Positions 1-9,624 of a DNA stretch of 64,000 nt are shown one piece after another. Source of the stretch: Chitinophagaceae bacterium (GTDB taxonomy: Bacteria > Bacteroidota > Bacteroidia > Chitinophagales > Chitinophagaceae); contig JADJPV010000001.1 in NCBI GenBank assembly GCA_016713085.1, positions 434,001-498,000 of the forward strand, in the 5' to 3' direction. Positions within the stretch are counted from its first letter, which is position 1, and each line of letters opens with the position of its first letter. A model generated the notes under the pieces. That model did not search any database and had not been told where the DNA came from. It saw nothing but the letters and a program-made list of their open reading frames with translations. The translations under genes were made by a program, and so were the position numbers.

Positions 1-1
1 C

Positions 2-736
2 CTCCACAGGTCATCGAAGCATTTACCCACACAGCAGGATCTGGAAGTAAATACAAAACTCGCAGGCAACCAGTTATTGTGGCAGATACTGGAACATGTT
101 TCGTATAAAGCCGTACTGAAAGAATTAAAAACAGAGTTACTGGACCAGGAAGAATGGGTAAAGAAATTATACCAGGAACTGGCCGCAACTGATTTCTACA
201 AAGAATATATTGCCAAACCCCTTCGTGAAAAGAAAGAAGAAAAAGAAATCCTGGAATTTATTTTCACCGACCTGATGCTGCCCAATGATGATTTTGTTTC
301 ATTACTTGAAGAACATTTCCTGCATTGGGATGATGATGGTGAAATGATGAACCTGTTAATGCTGAACTTCCTGCAAAAACCTCAGAGTAACGATTTTCAG
401 CATTTCGTTAGTGCCGATAAACTGAAGTTTGCTAAAGACCTGCTGGTAAGTGTAATTGAAAAAGCAGATATCTGCAATGAATATATTAAAAGCAAACTGC
501 AAAACTGGGATCCTGAACGCACCGCTGTACTGGATATGATTCTGATGCGGATGGGCATTTGTGAATTCCTGTTTTTTGAAACTATTCCGCCCAAAGTAAC
601 CATCAATGAATACATTGACCTGGCCAAAGATTACAGTACACCGCAGAGCGGTCATTTTGTGAACGGAATCCTTGACAGCATTCATAAAGACCTTGTTGCA
701 GAGAATAAACTGCATAAGGTATCTTTTAAAAAATAG
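2..736 (+). CDS. nusB: Transcription antitermination factor NusB (5' end outside window)
   Basis: NusB binds boxA RNA with S10 (NusE) and supports antitermination of rRNA operons. The frame is open from the first bases of the window with no stop, so the start lies upstream; the TTG at 77 is not needed as a start. The C-terminal half shows the family's signature (RTAVLDMILMRMGICEF, then VTINEYIDLAKDYSTPQSGHFVNGILD). The visible 244 residues already exceed the ~140 aa of the E. coli protein, in line with the longer N-terminus usual in Bacteroidota. It heads a plus-strand series with the DUF1573 lipoprotein, yajC and coaE. The product is confident; only the 5' end is missing. Confidence 0.9.
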   Translation, partial: LHRSSKHLPTQQDLEVNTKLAGNQLLWQILEHVSYKAVLKELKTELLDQEEWVKKLYQELAATDFYKEYIAKPLREKKEEKEILEFIFTDLMLPNDDFVSLLEEHFLHWDDDGEMMNLLMLNFLQKPQSNDFQHFVSADKLKFAKDLLVSVIEKADICNEYIKSKLQNWDPERTAVLDMILMRMGICEFLFFETIPPKVTINEYIDLAKDYSTPQSGHFVNGILDSIHKDLVAENKLHKVSFKK

Positions 737-796
737 GCACATCAAAACTGCTGTGAAAGCTTTCCTTTACATTTGCAGGCAATAAATAGTCCTAAT

Positions 797-1254
797 ATGA
801 AACAATTATTTATTTTATCCTTAGTCTTGTTAACACTGGCTGCCTGTCAGAATGTTGACAAAAATCCAAAAGCCCCGGCGGTTTCACCAGAACAGGCGGC
901 AGCAGCTGACCAGGCAATTGTAAATGATTCAACGAACTGGACAACCGTTCAGTGGCTTGATTCTGTTCAGGATTTTGGAAAAATAACCGATGGTGAAAAG
1001 TAATGATCACTTTCCATTTTAAAAATACCGGCACTAAACCATTGGTAATTGCTAATGTGCAGGCAAGTTGCGGCTGTACTGTTCCTTCTAAACCCGATGA
1101 GCCGATTGCTCCCGGACAGGAAGGGAAAATCACTGCAGAATTTAACAGTGCCGGACGAGTTGGCAAAGCATCCAAATATTTAAACGTTACCTGCAATACA
1201 AAAGAGAATGTAACCAATCTTTTGTTTGAAGGTGAAGTACTTCCTAAAAAATAA
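797..1254 (+). CDS. DUF1573 lipoprotein, interrupted by a 1-base frameshift
   Basis: The protein starts at ATG 797 with a lipoprotein signal peptide (LVLLTLAAC; lipid-anchored Cys around residue 17). A DUF1573 domain of immunoglobulin-like fold follows, with the typical WLDSVQDFGKI opening and the ASCGCTVP motif. The first frame ends at TAA 1001-1003 after DGEK, and the rest continues in another frame from 1003. Restoring one G after the AAG codon gives GEKVMITFHFKNTG, which is the expected family sequence, so this is a single-base deletion. DUF1573 proteins are abundant in Bacteroidota, are exported, and have no settled function. It lies 60 bp after nusB and just before yajC. Confidence 0.8.
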
Positions 1255-1264
1255 AAAAACAAAT

Positions 1265-1600
1265 ATGCAAGTCTTTATTCTGTTAGCAGGCGGTTCTCAG
1301 TCAGGTGGTGGAAGCATCCAGTTATTATTTCTTGGATTAATGATCCTCGTATTCTGGTTGTTCATGATTCGCCCCCAGGCAAAAAAAGCAAAAACGCAAA
1401 AATTATTTATTGAAAACCTGCAGAAAGGTGATAAAGTGGTAACCATTGCCGGCATACATGGTGTGGTTAATAAAGTAAATGATGATGGCACACTATCATT
1501 AGAAATCAACCCCGGCAGTTATATCAAAATTGAACGCAGCTCTATCAGCATGGACTGGACAACACAGTTGAACAAGCCTGCTGGCGAAGTAAAGAAATAA
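1265..1600 (+). CDS. yajC: Preprotein translocase subunit YajC
   Basis: YajC is a small inner-membrane accessory protein of the Sec translocon that associates with SecDF. I use ATG 1265 (MQVFILLAGG), giving 111 aa, the usual size; an upstream in-frame codon would overlap the preceding gene. One transmembrane helix lies at about residues 17-36 (LLFLGLMILVFWLFMIRP), ending in the RPQAKKAK motif typical of the family. The cytoplasmic domain follows (GDKVVTIAGIHGVV). It probably shares a transcript with the DUF1573 gene, which ends 10 bp upstream. Identification is firm. Confidence 0.93.
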   Translation: MQVFILLAGGSQSGGGSIQLLFLGLMILVFWLFMIRPQAKKAKTQKLFIENLQKGDKVVTIAGIHGVVNKVNDDGTLSLEINPGSYIKIERSSISMDWTTQLNKPAGEVKK

Positions 1601-1627
1601 TCAAGCAGTCGTTAGCCGGTAGAAGTT

Positions 1628-1676
1628 AGCCGATAGTCATTAGAAAGTGTATACTAACTACTAAAGACTATCGGCT
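1628..1676. repeat. Inverted repeat between yajC and coaE
   Basis: Perfect 11-bp arms (AGCCGATAGTC at 1628-1638, GACTATCGGCT at 1666-1676) enclose a 27-nt loop, and the arm sequence is partly repeated next to each copy. An A-run rather than a T-run follows on the plus strand, so a classical terminator is unlikely. It may be an mRNA processing or stability hairpin inside the operon, or a relic of a small dispersed repeat. Confidence 0.6.
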
Positions 1677-1695
1677 ATCGGCTTAAAAAACGTCT

Positions 1696-2283
1696 ATGTT
1701 AAAAATCGGAATAACCGGCGGAATCGGCAGCGGTAAAACAACTGTTGCAAAAGTATTTGAGGTGCTGGGAATTCCTGTTTATTATGCCGACGAAGCTGCA
1801 AAAGAAATCATGCATAAAAATGAGCCGTTAAAACAACAGCTCATTTTTCATTTTGGAAAAGACACGTATGTTGATGGAAAACTAAACCGGAAGCATCTCT
1901 CTTCTATTGTATTTGCTGATAAAGAAAAACTGGAATTGCTGAACAGTCTTGTGCATCCTGTAACTATTGCAGATGCTGAACAATGGTTTCATCAGCAGCA
2001 ATCACCCTATGTATTAAAAGAAGCAGCACTGTTATTTGAAAGCGGTGCAGCAGAAGGTTTGGATTATGTGATTGGAGTTACAGCACCCGCTGCCATCCGT
2101 ATTAAACGTGTTATGGACCGTGATGGAGTAACAGCTGATGAAGTAAAAAAAAGAATGCTGAACCAGATTGATGAAACAATCAAGATCTGTTTGTGCGATT
2201 TTATCATTCATAACGATGAACAGCAGATGATTCTGCCGCAGGTACTGCAACTTCATGAAGAATTATTAAAGCGTACTGCGTAG
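1696..2283 (+). CDS. coaE: Dephospho-CoA kinase
   Basis: CoaE phosphorylates the 3'-hydroxyl of dephospho-CoA with ATP, the last step of coenzyme A synthesis, in the cytoplasm. The N-terminus carries the P-loop GITGGIGSGKTT at residues 5-16. It is followed by YYADEAAKEIM, which matches the substrate-binding Asp region, and by the LVHP motif at about residue 85. The length of 195 aa is normal. The gene starts at ATG 1696, 95 bp after yajC. The CPBP protease gene follows 42 bp later on the same strand. No irregularities are seen. Confidence 0.95.
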   Translation: MLKIGITGGIGSGKTTVAKVFEVLGIPVYYADEAAKEIMHKNEPLKQQLIFHFGKDTYVDGKLNRKHLSSIVFADKEKLELLNSLVHPVTIADAEQWFHQQQSPYVLKEAALLFESGAAEGLDYVIGVTAPAAIRIKRVMDRDGVTADEVKKRMLNQIDETIKICLCDFIIHNDEQQMILPQVLQLHEELLKRTA

Positions 2284-2325
2284 CTTTAGCAAAGTTGCAC
2301 CGAGCACCCTGGAATACTATTTCGT

Positions 2326-3009
2326 ATGAGTTTATTATTCATGATCATCATTGCGGCGGGACTTCCTTTTTTAACTGCTCTCAGTTATAAGAACATTAAA
2401 AAGATGGAAGCAGAACTGGAAGGCGCTCAGCTGGCCAAAATTCCTGTGTACCTGCAATCCATGGGCATGCAGATTGTTCTTTGTGTGCTTGCTTTCTTTG
2501 CCGGACGTAGTGAAAAACTGACAATTTCCTTAACAAGTAAGTTTACTGCAACATCAATTGGCGCATCTGTTGGTTTAGTTGTTCTTGCATTGGGGCTTGC
2601 CTGGCTCTCACAGAAATTCTCAACAGAAAAAGATGAAAGCACGTTGCATCATATTCTTCCTGATACAGGAGTTGAACGGTTGATCTGGATACTTGCCTGT
2701 GTGGTTGCTGCATTTTGTGAAGAATATATTTACCGTGGTGTACTGTTCAATATGATCTCAACCATGGTTATTCCTTATACAGCTTATGTTTGGGCACCGG
2801 CAGCTATCTTAAGTGCCATTGTATTTGCATTTGGTCATGGAACACAGGGTGAAAAAGCAATTATACAAATCATCCCCTTTGCAATTGGGTTTCAGTTTCT
2901 GTACTGGATCAGCGGAGGATTGTTATTACCGATGATTGCTCATTTTATTTATAATATTCTTGTTGAGTTGTTATTTGGTGAGAAGATTAAAAGGGATGCG
3001 GAAGGTTGA
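2326..3009 (+). CDS. CPBP family intramembrane glutamic endopeptidase
   Basis: This is a multi-pass membrane protein of the CPBP/Abi family (type II CAAX-processing proteases such as Rce1 and bacteriocin-immunity proteins). The diagnostic motifs are all present: paired glutamates in EEYIYRGVLF (about residues 129-138), FAFGHG (about 167) and the C-terminal HFIYNILVE (about 206). Hydrophobic stretches suggest six or seven membrane helices. The substrate cannot be told from sequence. It follows coaE and is convergent with the YwqK-like gene. The family call is strong; the cellular role is open. Confidence 0.85.
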   Translation: MSLLFMIIIAAGLPFLTALSYKNIKKMEAELEGAQLAKIPVYLQSMGMQIVLCVLAFFAGRSEKLTISLTSKFTATSIGASVGLVVLALGLAWLSQKFSTEKDESTLHHILPDTGVERLIWILACVVAAFCEEYIYRGVLFNMISTMVIPYTAYVWAPAAILSAIVFAFGHGTQGEKAIIQIIPFAIGFQFLYWISGGLLLPMIAHFIYNILVELLFGEKIKRDAEG

Positions 3010-3047
3010 GTTTATAGTTTGTAGTTAGGCCTTCCGGGAAAGAAGAA

Positions 3048-3723
3048 TCATCCATCTATTGCGTTGCCTTTGATTTGAAGCTCCCTTTCTTTTTTCATTT
3101 GTTCTTCATAGTCAAACTTATCCTCTTTAATAAGCTTACCATTCTTATAATATCTTGCCCCCACTTTAATGCCATTTGTAAAATCAAACTCTTTTAACAA
3201 TTCTCTTCGACTGTTATCAGAATAAACCTTACGTACTCCGTTTTCAATACCCTTGATGTTATAGCTGGTTACAATTATATTCCGCTTCTTTGAATACAAA
3301 TTATAAACACCTGTAGCAAGGCCATTTGTATATTCTTGTTCTTCGGTAAGTTCACCACTTGCATTATAGTAACGCTTAAACCCATTTGATTGCCCATTAA
3401 CAAAACTTTCTTCATATTGCATCACACCATAAGGTCTATAAAACTTAGAAAGCCCATTCAATGTGTCGTTTTTATAACTTATTTCACTCTGCTTTTTTTC
3501 CATTTGGATAAAAGTAAATACATACCCCATCTTTTTTATCATCTTTATAAATCTCTACAGCATAGAAATAAGTTTTGCCTTTAATGTCAGTCATTAATAT
3601 TTTCCAATATCCCTTACGTAATCCATTTATATCTTTCTGATTAAAAACTGTATCGGATTGTGCATTACAAAAATTTAATACTGCGATAAACTTCAAGAAT
3701 AATATCATCTGTCTCATACACAT
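3048..3723 (-). CDS. YwqK-like MORN-repeat exported protein, frameshifted
   Basis: The N-terminus (MRQMILFLKFIAVLNFCNAQ) is a signal peptide. The rest is a ladder of MORN-like units of the type xNGxxxGxxxxYYxxG, for example VNGQSNGFKRYYNASGEL and TNGIKVGARYYKNGKL, as in proteins filed as 'YwqK family antitoxin'. The frame breaks in an A7 run (3493-3499 on the plus strand). With A6 the sequence reads YPNGKKQSEISYKNDTLNG without interruption, so one base appears inserted. There is no toxin partner nearby, and the antitoxin label should not be taken literally. The call rests on repeats rather than function. Confidence 0.7.
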
Positions 3724-4004
3724 AGGGTTATTAATATGATAAATTCGATTTCACTACCTGATAAGGGTTGACCGTAAATACATGATTGCCTACTGTTATA
3801 CTTAGTTTCCGTTGGACTGGCTTGTTTGTCGTTTTTTCTTAGCAGGTCTCCGCCTCGGGACGTTGCGCTGTACGAAACTAAGATGTGTAAGCCTGACTTT
3901 GAAGTTAATTATCACGTTAAGTACACTTCTTACATCCCAACTACGCTAAAGCTTCGTCGGGCAGGCGTACTTCGTACATCTAACATCTAACATCCAACAT
4001 ATCA
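3724..4004. other. Intergenic region with a 9-bp inverted repeat
   Basis: No credible gene is seen in these 281 bp. CTTAGTTTC (3801-3809) and GAAACTAAG (3874-3882) form matching arms 64 bp apart around GC-richer DNA. Near porQ there is a short slipped repeat of the type CATCTAACATCTAACATCCAACAT. The stretch looks like a small non-coding dispersed element, but relatives cannot be checked from one window. Confidence 0.4.
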
Positions 4005-5068
4005 TCACCACCCTATCTTCTCTCCCCAATCACCCAAGCCAAAGTATTTATTAAGCGGAATGTTTAGGCCAAGCTGGTTGTAAGCAATATTATTCTGCAA
4101 ATGAGTTCTTGCGTAACGTAACTGAAGTTTGGGAAGAATCATTCCAATTCCCAATGAAAAACCAGTTAATCCATTGGCTGAATTGTAGATCTTCAATTCT
4201 TTTCCACGCAGAATATTATAAGCTGCAGTTACTTCCACCCGCTGACCAATCAGGATCTGTGTGGAGAAAACAAAATGCTGAAACAGTTTATTAAACGTAA
4301 ACTTTTTATTGTTTGCATTACTTATCCCATTATCATTATTGAACAATGTATCGTTGTAAAAAATATTGAAGCGATGCAAATGATGTGCTGTTGCTGAAAA
4401 CTGAATGGGTGCTTTCGCCAATCGTTTGGAGATCCCTACCTGCAGATCAAAGGGCAGCTCTTCCGGTTCAGCAGGATTATAACGTTTCAGCTGTCCCCCC
4501 ATATTCACTGCTACCACACTTGCCTGTAGCAGGTTTGCAGAATCCCTGTACAATATACCCACATCAGCAGCAATGGCACTTGAACGGTAGATGCCATAGT
4601 TACTGGCCAGATACTTTATCGTTAATCCATACTTCCACCTGTTCATGTATTCACGGCTTGCAGAAAGCTGAACAACAAAATCACTTGGTTTATAACTGCC
4701 CAGAATATTTCCGGCAGCATCTGTTTGCTGCGTAGTGCCATAATCAAAAAACAAAATGGCTGCGGCAAAATTGGTTTGCAGTTTGGGGTGACGGTAAGCA
4801 AGCATCCAGTGTACATTCTTCACTCCTGCATATAATGAATTGAAATTAGCCACCATTTGCGTATGCATAGTTGAATCGAGCTGGGCAGGGTTTTGAAAAG
4901 CTAATGAGAGGTCATTCGATTGATTACTGAGATTGATACCTCCCAATGCCGACAATTGTGGTGATGCAGGGAAACGTAAAAAATTATAAGCAGTTTTCCC
5001 GCCCAGTGTTTGTGAAAACAGGCTTGCTGAAAATAAGATAGTGCTCAGTAAAAAAACAATCGAACCAT
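4005..5068 (-). CDS. porQ: Type IX secretion system protein PorQ, start region frameshifted
   Basis: The protein matches the PorQ family, outer-membrane beta-barrel proteins of the Bacteroidota type IX secretion system. Visible family features are an N-terminal AYNFLRFPASPQLSALGG, then LSLAFQNPAQL, and barrel strands to the end. The clean reading begins at a TTG (4955), but the frame is open upstream without a good start. Adding one T to the T7 run (5050-5056, plus-strand A7) links it to ATG 5066-5068 and yields a textbook signal peptide (MVRLFFLLSTILFSASLFSQ). I therefore take 5068 as the true start. PorQ works with PorU, PorV and PorZ in attaching cargo to the surface; none of those is in this window. 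Confidence 0.85.
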
Positions 5069-5132
5069 ACAGGGTGAATGACTGGCTGTAATTTAAATAA
5101 AAACAGGCAGCAGCCTTTCTTTAAATGGTTCT

Positions 5133-5161
5133 AAAAAAAATTCCCCATGAAAATGGGGGAA
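5133..5161 (-). terminator. Intrinsic terminator downstream of lon
   Basis: Read on the minus strand, a hairpin (CCCCAT / ATGGGG with a short TTTC loop) is followed at once by eight T residues. This is a classical factor-independent terminator, 139 bp beyond the lon stop codon, and it separates lon from porQ. Confidence 0.85.
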
Positions 5162-5299
5162 ACTCTTTAACCCTTAAAACAACCAACATGAAATAAAATT
5201 TCCTGTTTGTTGCAATATTAACAGGGAAATGTTTTCGTAGTTCACTCACAAACACAAACTTGTTACGAACGGTCGTAATCCTTTATAAGTTGTTACCGT

Positions 5300-7705
5300 T
5301 CATACAAGAGCCAGGTCGAACACCTGCTGCATGGTTTTTATGTAATGAAACTTCATGCCTTTGATATAGCTTGAATTGATTTCCTGCACATCTTTTTCAT
5401 TCTGCCAGCACATGATCACTTCTTTAATACCTGCTCGCTTAGCGGCCAGAATTTTTTCTTTGATTCCACCAACAGGTAATACCTGTCCACGCAGTGTAAT
5501 CTCCCCCGTCATAGCTAAGAATGGCTTTACTCTTCTGCCTGTAAATGCACTGGCAATGGAAGCCATCATGGTAATGCCTGCACTTGGGCCATCCTTTGGC
5601 ACAGCACCTTCCGGTACATGCAGGTGAATATTTTTCTTTTGAAAATCTTCAGGATTAATATCAAATTTTTTTGCATTCGCCTGCAAATAGCTTAATGCAG
5701 TTGTTGCACTTTCCTTCATCACATTGCCGAGGTTGCCCGTTAAACGCAATTCGCCTTTGCCTTCGGTTAAGCTTGTTTCAATAAACAAAATATCGCCACC
5801 AACGGAAGTCCATGCCAGCCCAACTGATACGCCCGGCATGTTTGCCGTTTTGTAGAGTTCATTGCTGTAGCGTGATTTTCCTAAAATCCGTTCAATATCA
5901 TTTGCGGTTAATGTTGGCTTCAGCTTTCCTTTCATTGCAAATTCCTTTGCCTGCGAACGCATCAATGACGCCAGTTGCCGGTCGAGTTCTCTTACACCGC
6001 TCTCTCTTGTGTATTCTTCAATTACTTTACGTAATACAGTATCGCTGATCTTAAACGGCATCTTCAATAAACCGTGTGCTTCCTTTTGCTTTGGGACAAG
6101 ATAGTTTTTAGCGATCTCAATTTTTTCTTCCACAGCATAGCCGCTGAGGTCAATAATTTCCAGACGATCTCTTAAGGCAGGCTGAATCGTTGCCATACTG
6201 TTTGCCGTTGCAATGAATAACACTTTACTGAGATCATATTCCATCTCTAAATAGTTATCATAGAAAGTATGATTCTGTTCAGGATCCAGCAATTCTAATA
6301 ATGCACTGGAAGGATCGCCACGAAAATCATTTCCCAGTTTATCTATTTCATCAAGGATCATTACAGGATTGGATGTTTTCACTTTCCTGATCGATTGTAA
6401 AATTCTTCCGGGCATTGCACCGATATATGTTTTACGATGACCTCTTATTTCGCTTTCATCATGCAATCCACCCAAACTGAGACGAACATATTTTCTGCCC
6501 AATGCAGATGCAATACTTTTTCCCAATGATGTTTTCCCAATACCGGGAGGGCCGAGCAAACAAAGAATCAGGACTCTTCATGTCGCCTTTCAGTTTCAAT
6601 ACAGCTAAGTATTCAAGAATACGCTCTTTTACTTTCTGAATACCATAATGATCATGATCCAATACTTTTTTGCTTTCTTTAAATCGTATTGATCAACAGT
6701 ATATTCATTCCATGGTAAGTCAAGCATTAAATCAAGATGATTATATACCACAGAATAATCAGGAGTTGAAGGATGCATACGATCCAGCTTTTCAATTCCT
6801 TTCTTGAACATTTCTTTTGCAGTATCTGGCCATTTCTTTGTATCCCCTTTCTTTTTCATTTCCTGTATCTCAAGATCATTGCTGTCGCCACCCAATTCCT
6901 CTTTGATACTTTTCATTTGCTGCTGAAGAAAATATTCCTTCTGCTGCTTATCTAATTCCGTTCTTGTTTTGTTGGTTACTTTATTCTTCAGTTCAGTGTA
7001 CTGCAACTCTTTTTGCAAAAGTGTTAGTAGCAGTTCTGCTCTTTGCTTGATATTTTGTGTCTCCAGCAACAATTGCTTTTCTGCAATTTCACCATTGAGA
7101 TTATTGCTTACAAAGTGAATCAGGAAAGCAGGGTTCTCAATATTTTTTAAGATGATCGATGCTTCACTGGGAATATTCGGCGACAGCTGAATGATCTGTG
7201 CCGCCATATCTTTAATGGAACCAGCCAATGCTTTAAAGTGTTCATCTTCGGGTGTTGGCTCTTCTTTCAGCACTTCTATTGCTGCTTTAAAAAAAGGGTC
7301 TTCAGATGTGATGGATGTGATCTTAAAGCGTTTCTTTCCCTGGATGATAACAGTTGTTCCGCCATCGGGCATTTTAATCAGCTTTACCACTTTTGCAATA
7401 GTGCCGATATCTTCCAGGTCGTTCACAGACGGATCTTCTACGTTACTGTCCTTCTGTGCAACTACACCAACCAATTTATTTGATTTGTATGCTTCATTGA
7501 CAGCCTGAATGCTTTTATCTCTTCCTACAGTAATTGGCAACACTACTCCCGGAAAAAGAACCGTATTGCGCAAAGGAAGGATGGGCAATTCAGCCGGGAT
7601 TTCCATTTCCTCGTCATTATCACTCTCTGCTTCATTCAATGGGATGATGGGCAAAAAATCAACGTCCTCTTCAGTTGGTCTCAGGAATAAATTCTTTTCG
7701 TTCAT
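5300..7705 (-). CDS. lon: ATP-dependent protease Lon, two frameshifts
   Basis: Lon is the cytoplasmic AAA+ serine protease that removes damaged and regulatory proteins. From ATG 7705 come the LON substrate-binding domain (LPILPLRNTVLFPGVVLP), a coiled-coil region, the AAA+ module with Walker A GPPGIGKTS and Walker B (VMILDEIDK), and the proteolytic domain. The catalytic dyad is the Ser in PKDGPSAG and the Lys in GGIKEK. Two breaks interrupt it. A T6 run at 6666-6671 (plus strand) is one base short, and one base is inserted near 6569-6572 just before Walker A. Repair restores KKVLDHDHYGIQKVKERI and then ILCLLGPPGIGKT. The total of about 800 aa is normal. Confidence 0.92.
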
Positions 7706-7733
7706 AATTTTCTCTTTAGTCAAAATGACAGAT

Positions 7734-7754
7734 AAGCCCCTTGTTAAGGGGCTT
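7734..7754. other. Hairpin between pafA and lon
   Basis: Perfect 9-bp arms AAGCCCCTT / AAGGGGCTT sit around a 3-nt loop, in the spacer between the pafA stop and the lon start on the minus strand. No T-run follows on that strand. It may be a weak pafA terminator or a processing site. A short GTCA-TTT-TGAC inverted repeat lies between it and the lon start. Confidence 0.5.
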
Positions 7755-7830
7755 TCTGCAATGCTTTATAGAACTGCCAAGATTAGTGCCAGTTGGGAAC
7801 CGACTGCTAAATCTTCAGACAGTTGAATAC

Positions 7831-9477
7831 TTATTGAACAACAGCAAGGATCGGTTTGCCGATACTGCCACTTGGCATCTGTATATGCAGTAATGCAGCA
7901 AGGGTTGCGGCAATATCGGTCATATACACTTCCTGGTTGCTCTTGCCCTGTTTAATTCCCCAGCCATACCAAACTAATGGAATATGGCTGTCATATGGAT
8001 TCCAAAGCCCGTGAGTTGTACCAGTTTTACCGCCATCAATCCAGCCCGGTGCAAAAACGATCTGTATATCACCACTGCGCTTAGGGTGCCATCCGTTGGC
8101 CAGCCTGTTTTTTACATCTGCATTCATGGGTTGATCCATTAACTTATTGATTTCAAAAACCCTGTCAACACCTTTAATATTTTTTACAAAAGCAATGATA
8201 TCTTCAACAATTGCACTGCGGTCAAGTTTTGCTGTATCAATCATTGTATGATTTAAGCTGATCTGGTAGTTGAAAGCACCTAACACGATACTGCCTTTGC
8301 CATATTTTTCTTTCAGCTGTTTATTCAGGTCTTCCACCATTTTATTATCATCTACTGCACCACCGGGCAATTTGTTTTCTGTCATAAAACCGGGCACATG
8401 TGCCACACCATGATCTGCAGTTAAGAAAGTCAGGTACTGACCTTTTCCAACCATCTTATCTAAGTAATCAAACAACTCACCAAGGTCTTTATCCAGTCGC
8501 AGGTAAGTGTCTTCTGCTTCAATAGAATTCGGACCAAATGAATGACCAACATAATCAGGGCTTGAAAAACTTACAGTCAGGAAATCGGTAATAGAATCCT
8601 TCCCCATGTTTTCGTTACTGATGGCATCCTTCGCCATCATCATCGTCATGGTATTGCCAAAAGGAGTTGACGAAATACTTCCGTAATTCTTTCCTGCAAA
8701 GCGTTTCAGATCATAAGGAAATCCTTTTTGATCGGCTCCAAATGGTTTTGCTTCATATTCATTTTCATCCTTGGTACTTTGTACATAGGTTGCAATTGGG
8801 TACATGGTATTCCATCCATTCTGATAAAATTCATCAACCACTTTTTTATCATTAAAATTTTTCACCCACTGTGGCAGTTCATTCATATAGTACGTTGAGG
8901 TAATCCAGTTACCCTTGCTTCCATCATACCAATAAGCAGCATTTGCACTATGTCCTGCAGGTAAAATTCCTCCACGATCCTTTATTGCAATACCAATGAC
9001 TTTGCTGCGAAAGTTCGTTGCCAGTTTCAATTCATCGCAGATGGTTGTAGCCTGGTTATTTCTCGGACTCATTTCGCCCGCAGTTGAAGTACTGCCAACT
9101 GTTTTTACCGTTTTATCTTCACTGCAATAAACGTTTCTGTTTTTTTCATAATCCCACCATCCATTCCCGGTTATTCCATGAATGGCCGGCACTGATCCGG
9201 TATATACACTTGTATGACCGCATGCAGTTATTGTTGGAGTGTATGGGATGAATGTATTTTCACAGCTAAAACCCTGGTTCAGCATCCGTTTAAAACCGCC
9301 GGCAGGAGAATAACGATTGTAATATCTGTATAAAAAGTCCCAGCGCATTTGGTCGACCATAATACCTACAACAAGCTTTGGTCTTGGTACTGAAGCACCT
9401 GATTGTTTAACAGCAGTTTTCTGAGCGTACGGTTGAAATCCAAGCAGGAAAAGAATCACTGAAAAAAAAAGTCGCAT
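7831..9477 (-). CDS. pafA: PafA-type alkaline phosphatase, exported
   Basis: This is an alkaline phosphatase superfamily phosphomonoesterase of the Bacteroidota PafA type, normally periplasmic. The signal peptide (about residues 1-18) ends QPYAQ. Family active-site features are visible: the Asp in IMVDQMRWDF, the threonine nucleophile in TPTITACGHTS, the Asn in GITGNGWW, the Lys/Arg pair in IKDRGG, and zinc ligands in SPDYVGHSFG, TADHGVAH and GTTHG. Length 548 aa. PafA hydrolyses many phosphomonoesters and in several relatives is active without phosphate starvation; I see no Pho-type operator here. A TAnnTTTG promoter lies 18 bp upstream of the ATG, and lon is next downstream. Confidence 0.93.
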   Translation of the reverse strand: MRLFFSVILFLLGFQPYAQKTAVKQSGASVPRPKLVVGIMVDQMRWDFLYRYYNRYSPAGGFKRMLNQGFSCENTFIPYTPTITACGHTSVYTGSVPAIHGITGNGWWDYEKNRNVYCSEDKTVKTVGSTSTAGEMSPRNNQATTICDELKLATNFRSKVIGIAIKDRGGILPAGHSANAAYWYDGSKGNWITSTYYMNELPQWVKNFNDKKVVDEFYQNGWNTMYPIATYVQSTKDENEYEAKPFGADQKGFPYDLKRFAGKNYGSISSTPFGNTMTMMMAKDAISNENMGKDSITDFLTVSFSSPDYVGHSFGPNSIEAEDTYLRLDKDLGELFDYLDKMVGKGQYLTFLTADHGVAHVPGFMTENKLPGGAVDDNKMVEDLNKQLKEKYGKGSIVLGAFNYQISLNHTMIDTAKLDRSAIVEDIIAFVKNIKGVDRVFEINKLMDQPMNADVKNRLANGWHPKRSGDIQIVFAPGWIDGGKTGTTHGLWNPYDSHIPLVWYGWGIKQGKSNQEVYMTDIAATLAALLHIQMPSGSIGKPILAVVQ

Positions 9478-9494
9478 ACAATTGGTTTAGAGGG

Positions 9495-9502
9495 CAAAGA
9501 TA
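9495..9502 (-). promoter_or_regulatory. Bacteroidota -7 element of pafA
   Basis: TATCTTTG on the minus strand matches the Bacteroidota housekeeping -7 consensus TAnnTTTG and lies 17 bp from the pafA start codon, so the 5' leader would be very short. Confidence 0.7.
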
Positions 9503-9584
9503 TAGGTTGAACTGTGTGCAGAATGGTCTTTTTTATGTGCGGAACTTAACAGTTTCTATCATTTAATGGTACCGCCCAAAACCT

Positions 9585-9592
9585 TACCTTTG
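9585..9592 (+). promoter_or_regulatory. Bacteroidota -7 element of the oxoamine synthase gene
   Basis: TACCTTTG matches TAnnTTTG and lies 32 bp upstream of ATG 9625. It is divergent from the pafA promoter about 90 bp away. Confidence 0.65.
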
Positions 9593-9624
9593 CCGCAATT
9601 TTTAACCCATAACAATATCATAAT

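Noticed and set aside
3010..3584. Plus-strand open frames opposite the YwqK-like gene and other antisense frames throughout
   Set aside because: They are shadows of the real minus-strand genes with unlikely residue composition.
3048..3723. Toxin-antitoxin system suggested by the YwqK label
   Set aside because: Only the MORN-like repeat protein is present; it is exported, and no toxin-like partner is adjacent.
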